A stretch of 36,863 nucleotides of DNA from Bacteroidota bacterium (GTDB taxonomy: Bacteria; Bacteroidota; Bacteroidia; B-17B0; Aurantibacillaceae). Of the stretch, positions 33,411 through 36,863 are shown one piece after another. The notes below the pieces were generated by a model, which did no database searches, was not told where the DNA came from, and saw only the letters and a list, made by a program, of their open reading frames with translations. Numbering within the stretch: position 1 is the first letter of the stretch; the number at the start of each line of letters is the position of its first letter. The stretch is from assembly GCA_003153315.1 (NCBI GenBank), contig PLYA01000055.1, positions 1 to 36,863 of the forward strand. The letters run 5' to 3'. The position numbers and the translations under genes are program-made.

Positions 33411-34625
33411 ATGCTTTTTAAAATTGCCTGGAGAAATATATGGAGAAGCAAAACGCGAAGCATTGTTGTAATTGCATCGGTTGCTGTGGGTTTATTTGCA
33501 GGCATGTTTATAATGGCATTTTTTTGGGGATTAGTAAATCAGGAAATAGAAAGCGCTGTTGAAACACAACTTGCGCATATACAAATTCACGACCCGGCTT
33601 TTCCTGATGACAAAGATGTAAATGATACCATCCCAAATTCCAATAGTATTATTACTAAGCTCTTAAAAGATTCCAATGTAAAAGCCATTTCATGCAAGGC
33701 AATAACTATGGGCATGATTTCTTCCTCATCAACTGCTTCAGGAGTGGAGATACATGGCATAAATCCTAAAGATGAAAGAGCTGTAAGCAGTATCTCTCAG
33801 AACATAATAGAAGGAGTTTATTTTACTGACACAAAGAAAAATGAAATCGTAATAGGAAAGAAGCTGGCAGAAAAGCTTGCCGTAAAATTGCATAGTAAGA
33901 TAGTGCTTACCTTTCAATCAAAGAACGGCGATTTAACCGCAGGTTCATTTCGTGTTGCAGGAATCTTCCGTTCCAGAAACTCCGGCTTCGATCAAATGAT
34001 TGTGTTTACTAAATTCAATGACCTTGCCCAACTGCTAAACACTGGAAAAGGAATACACGAAATAGCCATTATTCTTAAAGACGGCCAACAGGTAGACTCT
34101 GTTGCATATAAATTTAAAAAGCAATACGCTCCCCTATTGGTACAAACATGGAAAGAGATTTCACCTGAGATGGGCATGCTTACAGGCATTTTCGATCAAA
34201 TGATGTATATTATCATCGGGATTATATTGCTTGCACTTATGTTCGGCATTATCAATACGATGCTTATGGCCGTGCTGGAAAGACAAAGAGAATTCGGTAT
34301 GCTGATGGCTATCGGTATGAACAAACCACGCGTGTTTTTTATGGTGATGCTGGAGTCTGTTATGCTTACCTGTGTAGGCATACCTTTAGGTATACTTCTT
34401 ACAGTTATAACCGTTCACTTTCTTGCCAAACACGGAATTGATTTATCTTCCTTCTCAGAAGGCTTAGCCCAGTTTGGTTTCAGTAATATAGTATATCCCG
34501 AACTGCATACGGATATATTTCTGCCCATATCCTTAATGACAACTGTAACCGCTGTTTTATCGGCAATCTATCCCGCTATAAAAGCCCTGCAGTTTAAACC
34601 CGCCATAGCTATTCAAAAAATATAA
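33411..34625 (+). CDS. FtsX/LolE-type ABC transporter permease (second)
   Basis: This 404-aa protein has the same plan as its upstream neighbour: FKIAWRNIWRSKTRSIVVIA at the N-terminus, one helix, a periplasmic domain with DPAFPDDKDVNDTIPNS, then three helices with INTMLMAVLERQREFGMLMA and IGMNKPRVFFMVML. Similarity of the two termini (AWRN.WRS, REFG.L.AIGM) shows an old duplication, while the periplasmic parts differ. It lies 3 bases after the first permease and 6 before the ATPase. Paired non-identical permeases are the LolCE arrangement. Confidence 0.88.
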   Translation: MLFKIAWRNIWRSKTRSIVVIASVAVGLFAGMFIMAFFWGLVNQEIESAVETQLAHIQIHDPAFPDDKDVNDTIPNSNSIITKLLKDSNVKAISCKAITMGMISSSSTASGVEIHGINPKDERAVSSISQNIIEGVYFTDTKKNEIVIGKKLAEKLAVKLHSKIVLTFQSKNGDLTAGSFRVAGIFRSRNSGFDQMIVFTKFNDLAQLLNTGKGIHEIAIILKDGQQVDSVAYKFKKQYAPLLVQTWKEISPEMGMLTGIFDQMMYIIIGIILLALMFGIINTMLMAVLERQREFGMLMAIGMNKPRVFFMVMLESVMLTCVGIPLGILLTVITVHFLAKHGIDLSSFSEGLAQFGFSNIVYPELHTDIFLPISLMTTVTAVLSAIYPAIKALQFKPAIAIQKI

Positions 34626-34631
34626 TACGCC

Positions 34632-35321
34632 ATGAGTAATATAATCGTATCACACAACCTCTCAAAAGTATATAATCCTAGCACCATACCTGTATACGCA
34701 GTTAACGGGGTTGACCTGCAAATTGAAGAAGGCGAGTTCACCGCTTTGGTTGGTCCGTCGGGTTCTGGTAAAACAACCTTACTAAACCTTATAGGCGGCT
34801 TGGATTATCCCACAGGAGGCGATGTTGAAATAGATGGAGTGGATATAACTAAGATGAGTGAAAATAAGCTGATTGATTTCCGTTTGCAAAACATAGGCTT
34901 TGTGTTTCAGGCATACAACCTTATACCGGTATTAACTGCGAGTGAGAATGTGGAGTTTGTTATGCTGATGCAAAAAAAACCAAAGCATGAAAGAGAACAA
35001 CGAGCCACAGAACTTCTTACAGAAGTAGGCCTTAAAGATAAACTCAATAACCGTCCTGCCGAACTTTCGGGTGGACAACAACAACGTGTGGCAGTTGCCC
35101 GTGCACTGGCATCAAGGCCTCGTTTTATTCTGGCAGATGAACCAACGGCAAATCTTGATTCAAAATCAGCAGAAAACCTATTAGAGATAATGGCAAGGTT
35201 AAACAAAGAAGAAAAAATGACGTTCATATTTTCTACCCACGACCAACGCGTTATTGATAAAGCCCGTCGCGTAATAACATTAGTTGATGGCAAGATTACA
35301 TCGGATGTAAAACAACCCTAA
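34632..35321 (+). CDS. LolD/MacB-type ABC transporter ATP-binding protein
   Basis: The 229-aa ATPase has Walker A GPSGSGKTTLLNLIGGLD, Q-loop in IGFVFQAYNLIPVLTASENV, signature LSGGQQQRVAVARALASRP, Walker B ILADEPTANLDSKS and switch His in FIFSTHDQRV. 'GGLDYPTGGDVEIDGVDI' is typical of the LolD/MacB/FtsE group that energises mechanotransmitting permeases. It lies between the second permease and the outer-membrane barrel gene, 6 bases from each. Confidence 0.93.
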   Translation: MSNIIVSHNLSKVYNPSTIPVYAVNGVDLQIEEGEFTALVGPSGSGKTTLLNLIGGLDYPTGGDVEIDGVDITKMSENKLIDFRLQNIGFVFQAYNLIPVLTASENVEFVMLMQKKPKHEREQRATELLTEVGLKDKLNNRPAELSGGQQQRVAVARALASRPRFILADEPTANLDSKSAENLLEIMARLNKEEKMTFIFSTHDQRVIDKARRVITLVDGKITSDVKQP

Positions 35322-35327
35322 AATGTT

Positions 35328-36488
35328 ATGCGCATTACAAAAGTATTAATCTGTTTAATTCTGTTTGCTAATGTATATGCGCAAAATGATAGTGTAAAGC
35401 ATGCCCCTAAATTTACCCTTAAAGGCTATGTTAAATACCTTGAACAGGTGAGCTTTGCAAACAATGCCAGCAACCTGCTTACTAATAACGAAATACACAA
35501 CAGGCTTAATTTCCGATACCAGCCCAACAAGCATTTTAATTTCAGGTTAGAAGTCCGTAATCGTATTTATTATGGAGATATAGTTAAAAGCTATCCCGAC
35601 TATGCCGCCTTGGTAACAAACTATAATGCAACCATCAATCTATCCAAGAACTGGATTAACCAAAACTCGGTACTGTTTAATACTACGATAGACCGCGCGA
35701 GTATGGAATACATCGGTGGCAAATGGGATATTACGATTGGCAGGCAGCGTATTAACTGGGGCATAAACACCGTATGGGCACCTAATGACATCTTTAACAC
35801 ATTTAACTACTTTGATTTTGATTATGAAGAACGCCCGGGTAGCGACGCAGTGCGCGTGCAATATAATATAAATAATTCATCGTCTATTGAGGTAGCCGCA
35901 AGACCCGATAAAGTAATTAACAAAAACATTGGCGCGGTTATGTACCGCTTTAATAAATGGAGCTATGATTTTCAGGCATTCTCCGGTATCTTCCAACAAG
36001 ATTTTACTGCCGGGGCAGGTTGGGCAGGAAACCTGAAAGATGCAGGTTTTAAAGGCGAGGTATCGTACTTTACTCCCTACCATCATCTTGGCGACAGCAA
36101 TGCTTTAACAGCTTCCTTGTCGGTTGACTATGGTTTTAAGAACGGTTTGTATGTGCTTGTTTCGGGTTTGTATAACGGGTTGGGTAAAGACAGCGCCATC
36201 AACGTAACCAAACTTTCTACCGAATTACTTTCAGCTAAAAATATCTTTCCTTTCAAAATCACCACCTTCTCTCAAGTATCTTATTCGTTTACACCTATCC
36301 TTAAAGCATCGCTTGGTTTAATGTATTCTCCGGCGGGCAATTCAGTTATTTTATTACCCACCCTAACCTATTCTATTGCCGACAACTGGGTACTCGATTT
36401 TATAGGGCAATCTTTTTTCTCTCAACAAAACGGAGGCTATACCACACTTGGTAACAGCTTTTATCTGCGTATTAAATTCGGGTTTTAA
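35328..36488 (+). CDS. Outer-membrane beta-barrel protein of the LolA/ABC operon (DUF1302-like)
   Basis: The 386-aa protein has a signal peptide (MRITKVLICLILFANVYA) and alternating-residue strands throughout, ending in SFYLRIKFGF with a terminal Phe, the usual barrel insertion signal. The segment DITIGRQRINWGINTVWAPN, then DIFNTFNYFDFDYEERPG, resembles DUF1302-type outer-membrane proteins, which in other bacteria occur with LolA-like and lipid-transport genes. It is the last gene of the operon, 6 bases after the ATPase. It may receive the cargo or export it to the surface. Barrel nature is well supported; the family link is moderate. Confidence 0.8.
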   Translation: MRITKVLICLILFANVYAQNDSVKHAPKFTLKGYVKYLEQVSFANNASNLLTNNEIHNRLNFRYQPNKHFNFRLEVRNRIYYGDIVKSYPDYAALVTNYNATINLSKNWINQNSVLFNTTIDRASMEYIGGKWDITIGRQRINWGINTVWAPNDIFNTFNYFDFDYEERPGSDAVRVQYNINNSSSIEVAARPDKVINKNIGAVMYRFNKWSYDFQAFSGIFQQDFTAGAGWAGNLKDAGFKGEVSYFTPYHHLGDSNALTASLSVDYGFKNGLYVLVSGLYNGLGKDSAINVTKLSTELLSAKNIFPFKITTFSQVSYSFTPILKASLGLMYSPAGNSVILLPTLTYSIADNWVLDFIGQSFFSQQNGGYTTLGNSFYLRIKFGF

Positions 36489-36576
36489 CAAAACGCCTTC
36501 GCTTTTTATGCACAGCTTGGTTTTCTAGCTTTGAATTAATTGATTTTTCACACACCAGGAGGTTTTTCTTATAAAT
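36489..36576. other. Intergenic stretch after the LolA/ABC operon
   Basis: This short A+T-rich stretch lies between the barrel gene stop and the repeat array. No hairpin strong enough for a terminator and no gene was recognised. Confidence 0.35.
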
Positions 36577-36863
36577 GATAAGGTGTTTTTGACAAACGAA
36601 TAGATTTCTCTCGCAATCGCAAAGGTTTTCCACTGCAATCCCATAATGCGAAACGGCGTATTTTACGTAAAAAACACGCTATGTTACGTTCTTACATACC
36701 TATATTAGGTTTTCACATACCTATGTTACACTCTTATCACCCTATATCATGCTCTTAACTGCCTACCTGAAACGCTAAGGTATGTACCTTAGGTTCTAAA
36801 GTAGGTACATTAAACTCTAGGGTATGCACATTAAGTTCTAAAGTATGTACATTAAGTTCTAAG
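36577..36863. repeat. Second 21-bp tandem repeat array, running off the window
   Basis: From 36661 to the end the sequence can be cut into 21-base units with no gap: starts at 36661, 36682, 36703, 36724, 36745, 36766, 36787, 36808, 36829 and 36850. Shared features are TTA near the start, GTTCT in the middle, and an end in CTA or GTA. The last three units are nearly identical (CATTAAGTTCTAAAG... ), and divergence grows toward 36661. Weaker units can be fitted back to about 36577 (GCAATC recurs 21 bases apart at 36614 and 36635). Some units contain TATGTTAC, also found in the array at 20738-20968. Confidence 0.8.

Overview
The window looks like a chromosomal segment of a Bacteroidota bacterium. 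The evidence is three secreted proteins with C-terminal type IX secretion (Por) sorting domains, repeated promoter elements of the TTG-N19-21-TAnnTTTG kind used by that phylum, visibly A+T-rich DNA with weak Shine-Dalgarno sites, and core genes (der, pdxH, yqgE, topA, ppk/ppx) typical of the group. The order and genus cannot be told from sequence reading alone. No rRNA, tRNA, CRISPR, prophage or insertion sequence was seen.

Layout. 1-720: the 3' end of an AraC-type regulator, a small disordered protein and a 51-aa membrane peptide. 792-5284 (minus): a tight operon running beta-CASP RNase -> archaeal-type AMP phosphorylase -> PRPP-synthetase paralogue -> hemerythrin protein, divergent from a nitroreductase and a Tyr/Pro-rich exported protein (5427-7496). 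The divergent gap carries a Crp/Fnr-like palindrome. 7723-10216 (minus): der, an ABC ATPase and a DUF922-type predicted Zn protease. 10385-10993: a fatty-acid-hydroxylase-family protein. 11001-13760 (minus): two type IX-secreted proteins, one a phospholipase-D-like enzyme behind a structured 5' leader. 14220-17974: ppk, ppx and an orphan FecE-like ATPase. 17975-20671 (minus): alpha/beta hydrolase, response regulator, acyltransferase and HAD phosphatase. 20738-20968: an array of 21-bp tandem repeats. 21228-23826: a two-domain hypothetical and a PKD/type IX-secreted protein. 23827-27809: pdxH, yqgE, topA. 28035-31193 (minus): ppsA and a short-chain dehydrogenase. 31435-36488: a five-gene LolA-like / FtsX-type ABC / outer-membrane barrel operon. 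The window ends inside a second 21-bp repeat array.

How the parts may work together. The first operon reads as a route from RNA to nucleotides to phosphoribose. Its divergent promoter region and the ppsA promoter region share an 11/14-identical palindrome at the same spacing from a -7-like element, which suggests one low-oxygen or nitrosative regulon. The last operon looks like a self-contained machine for moving a lipid or lipoprotein from inner to outer membrane. The least explained features are the two 21-bp arrays and the switch-like leader before the phospholipase-D gene.
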